From: Euprymna scolopes
Lineage: Eukaryota > Mollusca > Cephalopoda > Sepiida > Sepiolidae
Length of the DNA stretch: 26,833 nt
Assembly: GCA_024364805.1 (NCBI GenBank)
Contig: CM044524.1
Coordinates: forward strand, 545,900-572,732
Reading direction: 5' to 3'
Shown: piece after piece, positions 1-9,684 of the stretch
Layout: each line of letters starts with the position of its first letter
How positions within the stretch are numbered: position 1 is the first letter of the stretch
Translations under genes and position numbers: made by a program
Notes under the pieces: generated by a model
Database searches by the model: none
The model's input: the letters and a program-made list of their open reading frames with translations, nothing else
What the model was told of the DNA's origin: nothing

Positions 1-1448
1 CAAATGAGATTTGGCGGAAGGGGGGGGGGAATTTGAGGAGACAATTTCTTTTTTCAATTAAATTTAATTTCTAAATATACATATAAACATAAAACTCTGA
101 TTGCTTGATTTAAAAGAAAAAAAAAGATCGCCTGTATTGAGGACCAAAACTAATTTTAATGCTTGTGCTATTCTGTCCAAAAATTTTGTGCCTAATTTTA
201 GTAAATCATTTCAACATGTAAGAGCATGTCACGTTATTGACAGATATAATAATATCCTTATATTTCTTCCTGGAGCATCCTACAAGCTGTATCTAGTGAA
301 AGTAATAAATAATTTAAGTTTTATTTTGGATCAGTTTTTAAAATGGAAGACCGTAAGACCTATTTTAAGCACTTGATGCTTTTCTATTTCCATAAATGCA
401 AAAGTGCAATCAACAAAAAATGTGCAGTGTGTTGAAGATATTGTGCGGAAGTAGTTTGAAAAGTTTGGCATTTGTTAATTTGACATTAAGAACGCTCAGG
501 CAGAGTGCGCCCATCAGATGATGAGCAAATTAAGAAATAAAAAGATATTTATTGAAATTAACGTATTACATAACATAAGGAATAGACGAAAGACGTAATA
601 CATCAAAATTCACAGTTCATGAACATTTGAGCAACTATTTAATGCCATGTTTATTTTTTTTTTTTTTACTTTTGATTTTCTTGAAAATTTGTTACAACGT
701 TTCTGACTTTCGTGAAATGTGCAAAGATATGAATATTTACAATCTGGGTCAGATTTTAAAGTTTTACACATTTCAAACTGTTTACAAATGAAAAACAATT
801 TTTTTTTTTTTAAATACCCAACTTGTAAATGTTAGGACCGGTTTCATTAAAAGAACGTTCTACTATAAGCTTAAATCGTGCAATAAAATCTGCTCAACCA
901 GAAATTTAAAAATATTTTTTTCCCACACTTATTTGGGATGATCTGAAAGTTTGGCATATAATCCCATATTAATTCATTAATTTATAAAAATAAAATAAAA
1001 AAATGCAAGAAAAGTTTGGGAAAGACACTTTAAGTTCACCATCAGCAGGTTTTATTGGTTTTGAAAATAACAAACTAGATTTTGAAAAAAAAAAAAATTA
1101 TTTTTGCAAACTGTAATCCAAACATCGAAGAGATTCTATTCAGCAAACTTCAGTTTAAAATAACGTTTTTGTTCGTCCACCATGCTTAAATTTGATAGAA
1201 ATTCAATTGGTTAATAAATGAATTCTTAAAATGATTTAAAAGAATTTTATTTCTTACATTTAAAATAATTGTAAAATTTAATTTAATAAAAATTGTTGAA
1301 TGAACAACATTAAAATAAAATATTTATTTCTCTTAAATTAGTTGCTCTGCTAAGGCTTGACTGTCTAGTTTATCCTATTTCACTCGTATCAAAACATAAA
1401 CAGGAATGGGTACACTCAAGAATTCATTGTTGGAAATGAACTTTTTTT
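1..1448. other. AT-rich spacer, no gene recognised
   Basis: Very AT-rich DNA with a G-run near position 20 and long T or A runs near 655, 800 and 1085. A 91-codon frame at 101-376 (+) is open but resembles no family I know and has no clear splice or promoter context. I take it as chance. Positions 800-880 resemble 2238-2300, listed separately. Confidence 0.6.
800..880 (+). repeat. Diverged direct repeat, copy 1
   Basis: A T-run followed by GTTAGGACCG and then CTATAAGCTTA. The same order of motifs recurs at 2238-2300 with a shorter gap between them. This suggests two old copies of one dispersed repeat. No family can be named. Confidence 0.4.
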
Positions 1449-1485
1449 ACTAGCAGGAAGATCCGACATTGCTCGGGATTAGATT
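1449..1485 (+). mobile_element. Solitary end of the ACTAGC-terminal repeat family
   Basis: The sequence begins ACTAGC and continues with CCGACATTGCTCGGGATT. This closely follows the inverted right end of the element at 12960-14612, which reads ACTAGC, then CCGACGTTGCCTGGGATT. The spacing from ACTAGC to the CCGAC core is the same. No matching opposite end was found in the next 2 kb, so this is a truncated copy or a lone terminus. Confidence 0.5.
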
Positions 1486-3531
1486 ATAATCACATACTTT
1501 TTTTGCAATGCTCATAAAATCATATTACTTTTTTGTAGTTACTGTCTCCTCCTCTCGTTTCACTATTTAATATAGCTGGAAAAGGCTGAAATATAAATAA
1601 TTTTGTTCGCTTTTATATATGCATATATTGTTACATAAATAATCTTTTTTTTTTTCTTTCTTTTTAAGGTTTTTCACGACATAATATTACCATGGAGGTA
1701 AATAGTTATTTTCTACCAGTTAAAAAGATAGGTATGTCAAACATTTTATTTTCAATTATTTTTCTTGAATTATTTTATCTATATTTTACTCAATTCGGTG
1801 GGCTTGTAACAAAGCGACATGTCTCAAAGGTTTGATCTGTTATAATAAGATCTGGGTTCTTATAATTTTTCACGTTATTCATGAAGATGAATCTTCCAGT
1901 CTGCATAAGTCTGTTCAAAGAAATTGTACAGCATCTAGTAAATTGATTCTATGGATACTAGGCCTCAAAATAGATTCAATAAAATTGTTTTTTTTTTCTT
2001 TCTTTTATCAAAACAGATTTGGTAAAATTTAAAAAAAAAAATTCATGACTTTCGCCAATCTATACCCAACCGTATCGGTAACTTGAATGAATACCTGTTC
2101 GTTGTTCATAAAAATGTTTTATTTTCCTGTCATCTGATGTTTTCATTACTTTTAAATGTGTTGGTATTAAGTCTCTGCTAAGAACAGCACATAATCCTTG
2201 AACACTCTGTGTTAAAAATAGGGTAGAAATGAAATACATTTTTTTAAGTAACTCCTAAAGGTTAGGATCGTTTTGCTATAAGCTTACAATCTTGAAAGAA
2301 TTACATTACTAAAACAGCAGTCATGCAAAAACAACGTATTTTTTTTTAAATAACATTATGGATATCCGTGTAAGTCTTCATTTGTGTTGCATTAAATGTT
2401 TGTAGAGATGTTGGCAAAACGCTACTTGTATGCGTTTCCACTGATCAGGAATCTCTGAGGTGCTGTCCTGTGATTATATTATTGCCCCAGTGTTATAAAT
2501 GAGGTGATGGACCAGTGCTCTTCACAATTGGTGACTGTATGATACCTATTTCAAACCTCGATCACTGTCTTTTCCTACTCCTGGGGACTGCCTGTGAATT
2601 TAATTTTCCTTTAACATTTCTTTTGGAGGAAGTCAGTTCAACTTCATAGGGTAAATGGCATACAACAAAAACAAATTTTGGAGTATATAGTTTGTCAGAT
2701 GTCAATCTTTTTTAATGGCATATCAACTCTTTTTCAGGTTATTTAATACTGGAGCAGAATCACAAGAACAACTCTTCTTACTACCACAACTGAAACGACT
2801 GTTCCTTTCTTCTTTCATGTGCTTAGTGTTAGGTGGAATTTTCATAAGTAATTTCTTTCCAAGAACTTATCATCCGTGTAACATATTACCATTGACCTAT
2901 TTTCCCTGAAGGCTACCAGATGGCCATCTTTTAAATGTAATGTCAACAAATATGTTATAAACTAAAACCATAAACCATAAGTGATCAAATTTTGTCCATT
3001 CCACTTATCGTTTTCAGTCCTCTCATAATATTCTTAATCTTTCCACTGACAAGTCCGTCTTATTAATTTTTATGCTTGAATAGCTTTTGGCCATGATAAG
3101 TTGACTCATGAGTATAAAAAGATCTTACTATTTTTATTTACAATATTAGTGTGTAACTGACTATACAAGGATTGAACTCTGCAGAACCTATTCCAAAGAC
3201 TGCAGTGGTACCGATCCATCATTTCAGATTACGTAGAGTCTTGTAAACACAATGGTTGTTTTATAACTCCATTTCTATAATATGCATTTAAGTGCCATCA
3301 AAATGTCATAGTTATTATGTTTTGGAATTTTTGAGATGTTGATTGAGAATTTGGATTATTTGGATTACTGTTCCCATCTTGGATGTTATTCTCACAATGT
3401 TTCAGCTGATGCAAATTCCAACCTCCTACAGGGATGTCTTGTCGAAATGAATTCTTTATTTAATTCACAAGATTAGATTGACAATAATAAAGTGCTGTAA
3501 TAAGTTCTAAGTGACTGTCTTTTCGAAGTTG
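1486..3531. other. AT-rich spacer, no gene recognised
   Basis: No exon or known element was identified. A T-rich stretch followed by CAG at about 2738 resembles a splice acceptor, and the frame 2715-2909 (+) runs through it, but the downstream reading (64 codons) matches nothing I recognise. The rest is homopolymer-rich low-complexity DNA. Confidence 0.5.
2238..2300 (+). repeat. Diverged direct repeat, copy 2
   Basis: Partner of 800-880. It shows a T-run, then GTTAGGATCG, then CTATAAGCTTACAATC. Copy 1 has roughly 18 extra bases between the two conserved blocks. Confidence 0.4.
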
Positions 3532-3730
3532 ATTAGCGGGGGGGGGGTACCCGGCGTTGCCCGGGTGTTTGGAGGTGTGTATGTAGGAGAGGGTGACCCT
3601 GTTTTAATATTATTAAAAAAAAAACACGATGTTAAAAAAAATTGGAAAAACCAAAACAAAGCAAAACAAAGCAAAACCGCGAACAAACATTAAAAAAAAA
3701 AAATGTGTAAAAGAGGAAAAAAAGTTTAGG

Positions 3731-3822
3731 TAGAATGACAGGCTTGAACCCAAAGAACCGAGGCTAAGGCGGGGTAAAAAAAATGCCCGACACGTTACCC
3801 GTACGCCTAAGAGACATACACT
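3731..3822 (-). repeat. tRNA-derived sequence (SINE-like pol III promoter remnant)
   Basis: Read on the minus strand, a box A-like segment (TTAGGCGTACGGGTAACGTG, rc of 3791-3810) is followed about 40 bases later by a good box B, GGTTCAAGCC (rc of 3741-3750). The D-arm-like and T-arm-like segments are recognisable. The anticodon region is expanded by a run of eight T, so it cannot be a functional tRNA. It most likely represents the head of an old tRNA-derived SINE captured in the surrounding element. A decayed tRNA pseudogene is the alternative. Confidence 0.5.
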
Positions 3823-4097
3823 TAATAACGGATAAAATTAAACCTTTAAAAATACGTGCAAGTGGTTGAAACTAACGTCAACGTTTTCTTGGTCAAACAT
3901 GACGTCATTGTCGCAGGAGCAGAGAAAATGAAGGAACAATGTTTTCGGCACCCTCCTTGTAGAAAAGGGCCCAGTTTAGGGTGACGGAATTAATGTTTTT
4001 TGCCAATTTTTCGACATTTGCTGGGCGAAAGTTGGAGCTTTAAAATGATAACTATCTGGCGAAAATCCGTGGCCTGTGTCGAAAGTTTTTGTGAGAC

Positions 4098-4100
<3 letters not shown>

Positions 4101-4132
<32 letters not shown>
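4101..4132. repeat. (CA)16 microsatellite
   Basis: A perfect CA dinucleotide run inside the element at 3532-4885. It lies 14 bases before a TA run. Confidence 0.97.
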
Positions 4133-4133
<1 letters not shown>

Positions 4134-4145
4134 GCATTTTCGCTT

Positions 4146-4170
4146 TTATATATATATATATATATATATA
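4146..4170. repeat. (TA)n microsatellite
   Basis: A perfect alternating TA run of about 25 bases, directly followed by a 47-base segment (4171-4217) that is repeated, diverged, at 4915-4959. Confidence 0.95.
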
Positions 4171-4217
4171 GAAGATGGGTCAATCTCCAGTACAGGCTAT
4201 ACTAAGAATATAAGTTA
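4171..4217 (+). repeat. Short direct repeat, inner copy
   Basis: It contains GTCAATCTCCAGTACAGGCT and then an ATACTAAGAATATA-like stretch. It matches 4915-4959 at roughly 80%. This copy is inside the terminal-inverted-repeat element and the other lies just outside its right end. Confidence 0.6.
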
Positions 4218-4885
4218 GATAGAAAATTGGGCGATATATCATGACTGCATGCTATATAGAATTAATTATTCAAAAGAAAGTATAGACCAGTAATTATATT
4301 GCAAAATTTCAAAGAGAATTGTCTATTTCCTATTATGAAATATTAATATACTGAGATTATTTAAGAATTAAAATAATTTTTTTTTTTTTTTTTGTATTTT
4401 AATATTTAATGAAGCTTTTGCTTTCCGTTTAATTCAAGAATTTGGATTAAATACGAAATAAGGACTTCTGGATAGAATGCTTAGTAGTAATCTATAATAT
4501 AAATCTCGCCTGTCTGTTTAAATATATGTATGTCTGCCTAAAACTTTCGACAGAGGCGACGGATTTTCACAAAATCAGTATTGTTTTGAAGCTCAACCCT
4601 TTGGACGACAAATTGCGAAAAATTAGCTGAAAACAAATTCCTTCATGCTCAACTGAGCACTTGTTTACAGGCAGGGGATCACTTTTTTTGCCGATATTTT
4701 CGATTGACTTAATTTAAACCTATGTCACTTCCGGTTTGGTGATGGATCCAACAGCAAAGATATCACTTTTTCACGTTCTTTTCCTCCTTCATGGTACAAT
4801 TTCGAGTCTGCCTACCTACTACTACTTTTTTTTTGCTTAAAACACACCTCTAAACACCCGGGCAACACCGAGCACCCAGGCTAGT

Positions 4886-5399
4886 CAGTACCAAGTAATT
4901 GTCTTCTGGAAGTTTAAGGTTCAATCTTCTGTACAGGCAATACTAAAAATATAGTTAAGAATTACTCAAGATTCTATCCAATCATGCCAAAACGTCCAAA
5001 ATTAGAACAGTAGTCGGAATGATCCAAATGATACATCTGTATTAAGGCTTATTTGAGTACACCAATGCAAACATGACTTTTCTTTCCACCGATGGATTAG
5101 GACAACTTTAGGCTTGCGAACCTAAATGACTCCTGCTGTAAAGGATGCTTTTTTTTCTTGTGTTGCATACTCATTATTTAACTTGATGATCAGCAGTGAA
5201 AATATTCTCCATTAATTCTGCTTGTAGGATGATATTTTCATGAAGAATGGTGACTATGACAATAATTTCAATATTGTTATCTCGTTTTCAGGTCATTTTT
5301 TTTTCTAGCTTGCTGCTTCATATTGACATGAGCAACCTTTCCTTGTTTAAATTGTGAAGTTCTTTTTCTCTTGGTGGTGTTAATTCATTGTTGCTACAA
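4886..5399. other. Spacer with one short repeat, no gene
   Basis: It includes the outer copy (4915-4959) of the short direct repeat. A near-palindrome with TTAGGCTTGCGAACCTAA lies around 5110-5130. Otherwise it is T-rich DNA without a recognisable reading frame. Confidence 0.5.
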
Positions 5400-5620
5400 T
5401 TTTCTATCACTCACATCTTCATTCATTAATCCCAACTTTTTTAGACCATCCGCCTTCCATTAAAACTAATTCCTTGGATCTTCTATAGATTTTGTACATT
5501 GCCAAACCAATTTAATGTTCTACTTATAACTTCCTCCACATTGATGACTGCCCAACTCTTCCATTGCTGAATTTGTTCTTGGCAGTTAAAGATTTCAGTT
5601 TGTCTCACACGGATTAGAAT
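5400..5620 (-). pseudogene. Possible non-LTR retrotransposon 3' tail, decayed
   Basis: On the minus strand a short frame reads INVEEVISRTLNWFGNVQNL. This resembles the R-x-LRWFGHVxRM signature found after the reverse-transcriptase domain in many RTE-type LINE proteins. The frame ends soon after that segment and no catalytic motif is visible. The match is a single motif read by eye, so chance similarity remains possible. Confidence 0.3.
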
Positions 5621-5939
5621 TCATATTTCATGTATATTTTGTTTTTCTTAACCACAAGTTGTTTTCTGATCTTCAGGAGGGACAAAAAGAGGCTTAAGCG
5701 CCTTTTATCTACCCAAACTTTTTATTGCAGCAACTGAAATCTTCAATGAGCAAAGTAACAATCAACTATTCACTTTCCAACTACTGCCAAAGGACAACCC
5801 TATCAATCATACCTAATAGCCGGTTGCATATAGAAAATCCACTTTGTACTTAATTCATTATATAAATTCAAGCTAATCAAAAAAGTTTTGTCTGTTATTA
5901 AAGAAAAAAAGAAAATGCTTCAGTGTGTGTAACTTGTAT

Positions 5940-6122
5940 TTAGTCTTTGAAGTAGTTGCTATTGGTATTCAGTACCTTCTGCCAACGCCTTTTCAGCTGT
6001 TCAACCCCCTTGCAGTAAAACTTGGTGGATGCAAAGAAGTTTGTGAGGATTTGGCACAAGTTTTCTTTATTAATGAAGAATTTCCCCACAAAGATCATTG
6101 TTGTGCTGTGTTATTGGCAATA
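5940..6122 (-). pseudogene. Mariner-family transposase, C-terminal fragment
   Basis: Mariner transposases cut and paste their own DNA element. On the minus strand about 60 residues are open. They include FVGKFFINKENL, then NFFASTKFYCKGVEQL, then RRWQKVLNTNSNYFKD and a stop. This follows the family's C-terminal pattern: a GKxF segment, FFAsKxxxFYxxGIexLxxRW, then a final NYxxD. The catalytic DD(34)D portion should lie upstream, at higher coordinates, but a stop closes the frame near 6122 and I cannot follow it further. No terminal inverted repeats were found. The copy is a dead fragment, and the IS630/Tc1/mariner superfamily assignment is fairly secure. Confidence 0.65.
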
Positions 6123-6129
6123 TGATAAC

Positions 6130-7429
6130 GTACTTAGCAACAATTTATTTTTAAAATTACTTTTTCTGGCTTAGATATTTGCTCATATGAAACCTTTTTA
6201 AATAATCACCTAAAAATAAGTCGGCAAGGGGGTAATTCATTTTCCATTGGAGAATATAAAGTTGCCTACTTTAAATTTTAAAATGTCCGAACAAAAAAAA
6301 AAAGTGACTTCACTGCATCTCAGGCAATGTCAAATAAGTATATGTAATTGTCAGTATTTTGATATGTCTAAAATTTAGTAGGAAATAAAATGAAAGTATT
6401 TCTGTCATTGAAGAAAACAAACAAAAATATACACAAGAAAGAAAATGCTACCAAGAGCAATATTTGTTTCGGTCGATATTTTTTTAAAACCCTGAATTTA
6501 TCTCTATTAGATAAAGTTAGGTATGCATATATAGTTGTATATTTGTATTCACTACTAAACTAATTAACTGATCATTATGAATTTTGAAATACAGCTTCTA
6601 AGCATAAGCGGGCGTTATGTGAGCTCTATTTAGTTTCGTAAAAAGGATGTGGAAGCCTGTTTGTACAATTCAGATACCTACAATTTTTGTGAAATTTGGA
6701 CAATAGTTATTAAGCATCAATTAATTTTCTCCAAATGTCAGTTTCTTTAGAATATTTTAAAGGAAGCATGATATGGGAACAACTTCCCATTTGTAAATTT
6801 AAATATTTTAGATTTGTATTAAATTAAATTCATGGTCATTAAAAGATGAAATAAGTAAGATTTCCTGAATCTTAAGTTTCTAAGTTCCCCCAGCTTAAGC
6901 TCAATACATTTTCTTGGATCAAAATCATGTAATAGAATTCGATGAAAATTGGTATAAGGATTCTAGGCAGGAGGTTTTGTAACAGTATATCTTTACATTG
7001 ATCTTAAACGGACAGAAAATTGATCTAAAACTTTTGTTTAAGGAATTAATTTTACCCATCTTCAGGTAGACAGTCTTCCATTTTTTTTTTTCAAAGTAGA
7101 GCTTATCTATTGGAGATTTCCTTTCCATGTCAAATGGCTCTTATTTTTATGTTTATCTTTCATGACCTTCGTGGTTGACCTAGGTCAACTTGACATATCT
7201 CATGACATTTGCTGGGTCCTTGCTTACATGCAAAGTTGAAATGCAGCCAAGAATTTCTAAGTTTTAATCATAAAAAAAAAAATTTCTTGATGTGTTTTCA
7301 CATTTCTCTGTTGGTTGTTTGGTTGCACAGCAGTGTTGGTTGGTCTGTCACAGTTTGAGATTGTCATCACTAAACACGCAAATTGAATCGAGCCATCTTA
7401 TTTCAAATCAATCCAGGCATAAGATCTAT
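6130..7429. other. AT-rich spacer, no gene recognised
   Basis: No coding signal on either strand. One perfect 16-bp palindrome, GTTGACCTAGGTCAAC, lies at 7174-7189. It contains two AGGTCA half-sites in everted orientation and is treated under findings. The surrounding GACCT/AGGTCA-rich text resembles dispersed repeat sequence more than a promoter. Confidence 0.5.
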
Positions 7430-7603
7430 TTGTCAGTTGGTTTATGTATTATGCTTAACTTATTTATTGGACATTTGTGAAAAGGATGGAAGTATCTTGA
7501 AATCTCGTTCAGAACTCTTTGCTTTCTTGCTGTGTTAGTGAGGTTTGAAATAACTTTTTGGTCTACAAAGTAGAAATTGGACCTAGTAATTCACTCCCAT
7601 TCA
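7430..7603 (+). repeat. Long inverted repeat, left arm (174 bp)
   Basis: This segment is the reverse complement of 8419-8592 with only two mismatches that I can count, both near its left end (around 7447-7449). The match stops abruptly at both edges. Arms this similar in neutral AT-rich DNA imply a recent inverted duplication, gene conversion, or an assembly artefact. Confidence 0.92.
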
Positions 7604-7643
7604 TCCGTTTGTTTGTTCACGTTTTTCTTAATAATTATGCCTT

Positions 7644-7646
<3 letters not shown>

Positions 7647-7696
<50 letters not shown>
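7647..7696. repeat. T50 homopolymer
   Basis: About 50 consecutive T, 44 bases inside the left inverted-repeat arm. It could be the poly(A) tail of a minus-strand retrotransposed insertion. No recognisable retroelement body lies to its right. Homopolymer length is uncertain in most assemblies. Confidence 0.9.
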
Positions 7697-7698
<2 letters not shown>

Positions 7699-8418
7699 AC
7701 AAGCATTAATGATGGTGAAAGTAAATTTTTCACTTGTGGAGGGGGACTTAGCATGCTCAGCTTATTTATCTCTAAATGTGCAGATAGAATGTGTGTATCC
7801 ATTGCTTATTGTTCTGTGGCTCTATTAGAAAGGATATTGTGTCTTTTATATGTTCAACGTCTATTGTCTTGGTTTGACTATATATTTGGAGTTGAGTTTC
7901 ATGTTATTGTTATACAATCAGTTTAAACATGGAAATTAATTTCCACATCTAAACTTTCAAATTTGATTTTATGCCAGCTGTTATTAAAATGGACTTGTCA
8001 CAACCCTCTACACACACCCCATAAAGATTTTTTTTTTCCTTTTTATATTAAAAAAAACAAAAAACTTTTTAGATATTTATTTTTGCAGAAAACATGGGAA
8101 ATAACTTATGGTATGATTACTTCCTGTTAATACATAAGTGTGTACACTGAGTAATGGGGGAAAAAATGCCACTAAAAACTTTTTTCTTAGCTGGAACAAG
8201 TTTTTTAAAGAAGAAACTTCGGCAAAATAATCATGCTAATGCTGAAGAAATAAACTTCAAGTAGGCTATTTAGAATAAAGTATTGATATGGCAGTCGGAT
8301 TGCTATTTAGGTCTGACTATAAAAATCCGGCAAGATAACTTTGAAATCTTAGCTTGCCAATGTAAGTCAACTTTTCTAAGAGAACCTACCGTATCCTTCT
8401 CTTTATTGTTCTTCCACG
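7697..8418. other. Spacer of the inverted repeat, no gene
   Basis: The DNA between the arms beyond the T run. Two overlapping open frames cross the T run and encode polyphenylalanine. They are low-complexity products, not genes. I see no transposase, reverse transcriptase or RNA gene here. Confidence 0.6.
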
Positions 8419-8592
8419 TGAATGGGAGTGAATTACTAGGTCCAATTTCTACTTTGTAGACCAAAAAGTTATTTCAAACCTCACTAACACAGCAAGAAAG
8501 CAAAGAGTTCTGAACGAGATTTCAAGATACTTCCATCCTTTTCACAAATGTCCAATAAATAAGTTAAGCATGAGACATAAACCAACTGACAA
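8419..8592 (-). repeat. Long inverted repeat, right arm (174 bp)
   Basis: Reverse complement of 7430-7603, about 172 of 174 positions identical. Its outer edge is followed, after one base, by the perfect hairpin at 8594-8669. The left arm has no such neighbour. Confidence 0.92.
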
Positions 8593-8593
8593 C

Positions 8594-8669
8594 CGTCTAC
8601 CGAGATATCTCAGTGGCCGTGATTTAATTAAAAAATTAAATCACGGCCACTGAGATATCTCGGTAGACG
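8594..8669. repeat. Perfect 36-bp palindromic hairpin with 4-base loop
   Basis: Positions 8594-8629 are exactly complementary to 8634-8669, with AAAA as the loop. Each arm contains a smaller palindrome, GAGATATCTC. The arm text ATATCTCAGTGG is vaguely like a tRNA box A, but no box B follows. It may be two fused transposon ends with the middle deleted, or a foldback product of replication. A coding or regulatory role is not shown. Confidence 0.95.
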
Positions 8670-9684
8670 TGATGAAATTGATGATAGCCTTTTTTTTTTT
8701 TTTATGGTAAGGGGGTGGGTAGCGCATAAATGATTTCTATTATTTACATGTTCAAAATGTTCGCATAGGTCTCTTGTGACCTTCTCAACTCAGTAATGTC
8801 TGTTTTTGTATGAGTTTGAGACTAAATTTCTACATTCATTATGTGATTTACCATTTCGTCACTTTATTTAGAATCTACATTTACTGTTTTTTACTTTTGT
8901 CTATTTTGGCTTTTTATGTAGTTCGTTCTGATCGCATTGTTTTGTGCAACGATTCTGTTTCTCTTTTCAGTTCTTTTTACATTCATGCCTGTTTTTATGC
9001 ACTAATTATTCGATCATTTTTATAAATACTTCATGAAGTTGTTTCTCCTTGTTTTGCTTTTCTTGCTGCTTTGTTTCTCCATTTCGTTGTTAATGCACTC
9101 TTCTATACTAAGCAGTTCTCTTTTCTTTTTGCATATAGTTGGTCATTATCATCCTTTCAGTTCAGTGCATAGTCATTAGTTTTCTGGTTATTTAATCCAT
9201 ATATCGGAGTTCTTTTGTTCAGCATATGAATGGTCCAAAGTATCTTACTGGGAATACTGTCCAAATATACATTCATTTTATTAGGGTTTTGCTACAGAAT
9301 TTAGTTTCAATAAGCTTTCTTAAGTATTTTTTATCTTTCATTCTTTCTTATCTCTGTTGTTTATTGACTGAAAAAAACAAAGATGACAGTTTGAACAAAG
9401 ACGTGTCCGTGACTGAATTTATGTAATAAGTAAACTAATACTTTTCAGCGTAATTATTATTATTAGTTGTTGTAAATGATAACGGGATGTGTCTGTGCAT
9501 TTTTCCATCCATTCGATCACTACAGATGTGATAATGACGGGCAAATCGGTTTTAGTAGGAGGAAGCAGATAAAAAAAAATATTAATGCAAACACAAAAGT
9601 ATCATAATTTGAAAAGCATGAGTTCAAGCCCTATGAAGCACATTATTTTCTCATCAATCATACCTGAAACAAATATTTTTGCAG
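8670..9684. other. T-rich spacer, no gene recognised
   Basis: It has a T run at about 8690, then pyrimidine-rich DNA. A 71-codon frame at 8810-9025 (+) is made almost entirely of hydrophobic residues expected from T-rich codons. Around 9560-9640 a GAGTTCAAGCCC motif resembles a pol III box B without a clear box A. Confidence 0.5.

Larger units (their letters stand above)
3532..4885. mobile_element. Terminal-inverted-repeat element, copy A (family unassigned)
   Basis: The two ends are inverted copies over about 45 bases. The left end (3532-3580) has ATTAGC followed by GTTGCCCGGGTGTTTGGAGG. The right end (4840-4885), read on the minus strand, starts ACTAGC and continues GTTGCCCGGGTGTTTAGAGG. 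The interior holds a tRNA-like stretch (3731-3822), (CA)n and (TA)n microsatellites, and a 3' half with motifs such as GAGGCGACGGATTTTCACAA. No transposase or reverse transcriptase is visible, so this is a non-autonomous or decayed copy. Ends with a GTTGCCCGGG core are familiar to me from dispersed repeats in several animal genomes, but I cannot name the family. No clear target-site duplication was seen. Confidence 0.65.

Noticed and set aside
101-376. 91-codon open frame on the plus strand
   Set aside because: No recognisable motif, no splice or promoter context, and no supporting neighbour. Such a length is possible by chance in 26.8 kb over six frames.
508-540. Hammerhead-ribozyme-like ATGATGAG ... 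GAAA text
   Set aside because: The conserved CUGAUGA core is not exact and no flanking stems I, II and III can be drawn.
2715-2909. Candidate exon after a splice-acceptor-like T-rich stretch and CAG
   Set aside because: No matching donor, no known domain, and similar tracts are frequent in this T-rich DNA.
4000-4218. Frame with Thr-His repeats
   Set aside because: It is a direct product of the (CA)n and (TA)n microsatellites. The same holds for the Cys-Val and His-Thr frames at the (TG)n tract near 12632-12670.
7558-7926. 122-codon frame crossing the T50 tract
   Set aside because: It is long only because TTT repeats encode phenylalanine without stops. It is not evidence of a gene.
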